A program made the position numbers and the translations under genes. Below are positions 63,506-64,000 of a DNA stretch of 64,000 nucleotides, one piece after another. The first letter of the stretch is position 1. Each line of letters starts with the position of its first letter. The notes under the pieces were generated by a model. That model was not told the origin of the DNA. It made no database searches and saw only the letters and a program-made list of their open reading frames with translations. Source of the stretch: Hymenobacter nivis (GTDB lineage: Bacteria; Bacteroidota; Bacteroidia; Cytophagales; Hymenobacteraceae); assembly GCF_003149515.1 (NCBI RefSeq), contig NZ_CP029145.1, forward strand, positions 620,001 through 684,000, written 5' to 3'.

Positions 63506-63973
63506 ATGCCCTTGCTGCCCGCCCCCGCCCGCCCGCAACCCCTGGCGGAACGGGTGCTCACCACGGACCGCGGGGCCCTGCCCCGTCAGCTCAACTGGTC
63601 CGGCACCGCTCCCTGCCCCCCTATCGGGTGCCGGGTAGAGGTCAACAGCAACGGCATCGCCCTCGGCGAAGGCACGGTACGCTTTTACTACTACGCCCAG
63701 GGCGAGCTTGGCTGTGTGGTGGCCTTAGACAACGTGCCGCCCTTCCTGGCCCTCGTGCTGAGCCCCGACACCCAACTCGCGCACTTCTGGGGCGAAGCGC
63801 TCGAACGACTCGACCAGGGCGAGGAGCCCGAGGAAGCGGATGAGGACGAAACCCGGGCCCGGGAGCAGGCCGAGAATACCGCCGCGGCCGAAACGGCCGC
63901 CGCCGCCGCCGCAGAAGCGTTTACCAGCCCGGGGATGCCCGGGGCCGGTCACGATGAGTTCACCGTTCATTGA
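63506..63973 (+). CDS. Hypothetical protein
   Basis: A 155-residue protein opening MPLLPAPARPQPLAERVL, with CRVEVNSNGIALGEGTVRFY near 45, ELGCVVALDNVPPFLALVLS near 70 and an acidic/Ala-rich low-complexity C-terminus (EEPEEADEDETRAREQAENT, then Ala/Glu repeats). I recognise no domain. Codon use is GC-rich as in the region. It lies at the edge of the truncated RCC1 gene and near the window end, so the region may be rearranged. Whether it is expressed is unclear. Confidence 0.55.
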   Translation: MPLLPAPARPQPLAERVLTTDRGALPRQLNWSGTAPCPPIGCRVEVNSNGIALGEGTVRFYYYAQGELGCVVALDNVPPFLALVLSPDTQLAHFWGEALERLDQGEEPEEADEDETRAREQAENTAAAETAAAAAAEAFTSPGMPGAGHDEFTVH

Positions 63974-64000
63974 TGCGCCTGCTTTGCCGGGCCTTCCCCC

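Overview
The window reads as a piece of a high-GC Bacteroidota chromosome, most likely Hymenobacter or a close relative (Cytophagales, Hymenobacteraceae). This is an inference from several traits seen together. Two giant secreted proteins carry C-terminal domains of the type IX secretion (T9SS) kind. There is an exosortase-X-like protease with a PID-CTERM-like substrate. A bacterial serine-palmitoyltransferase-type enzyme, a fused TPP-dependent E1 dehydrogenase, a short Lys/Ala-rich histone-H1-like protein, DUF1573/DUF3570/DUF4266 proteins, and TAnnTTTG-type -7 boxes instead of sigma70 promoters all fit the same group. No rRNA, tRNA or CRISPR array was recognised. Most genes are ordinary chromosomal genes.

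Layout. 1-3.7 kb: repeats, a small secreted protein, a frameshifted VOC (glyoxalase-fold) pseudogene, an aldo/keto reductase and a DUF1573 protein. 3.8-15.4 kb: fused E1 dehydrogenase, lipoprotein, LuxE-like protein, lepA, folD, queE and an OmpA/PD40/TPR protein. 15.5-23.6 kb: gltA, mnmE, a DtxR-type regulator, fabH, a glycosyltransferase, dapD and msrA. 24.2-28.0 kb: a Rieske - thioredoxin - ApbE - DUF4266 - DUF3570 redox cluster. 28.8-32.4 kb: ECF sigma factor, FecR anti-sigma factor and an STN-domain protein without a TonB receptor. 32.9-34.8 kb: two oxidoreductases. 35.2-37.5 kb: two decayed insertion sequences (ISL3-like and IS4/IS701-like) side by side, next to a truncated amidohydrolase. 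38.0-45.3 kb: gpmA, accC, SPT, histone-like protein, tyrS and holA. 45.4-55.2 kb: two giant T9SS-type proteins flanking the exosortase cluster. 55.4-62.6 kb: FucP-like transporter, a flavoprotein disulfide reductase, and a betaine/choline-type ABC system interrupted by a CatA-like gene and a HAD pseudogene. 62.7-64 kb: a truncated RCC1/T9SS gene and a hypothetical gene.

Two things stand out. First, the substrate-binding domain fused to the ABC permease at 58766-60337 appears to be circularly permuted: its normal C-terminal half precedes its normal N-terminal half, and the new ends fall at one linker. Second, many intergenic gaps are occupied by long inverted repeats of several sequence families. 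These often run from one gene's start or stop codon to the next gene's, and one arm even supplies the GTG start codon of mnmE. The decayed insertion sequences are also unusual in carrying many in-frame nonsense codons with few frameshifts.
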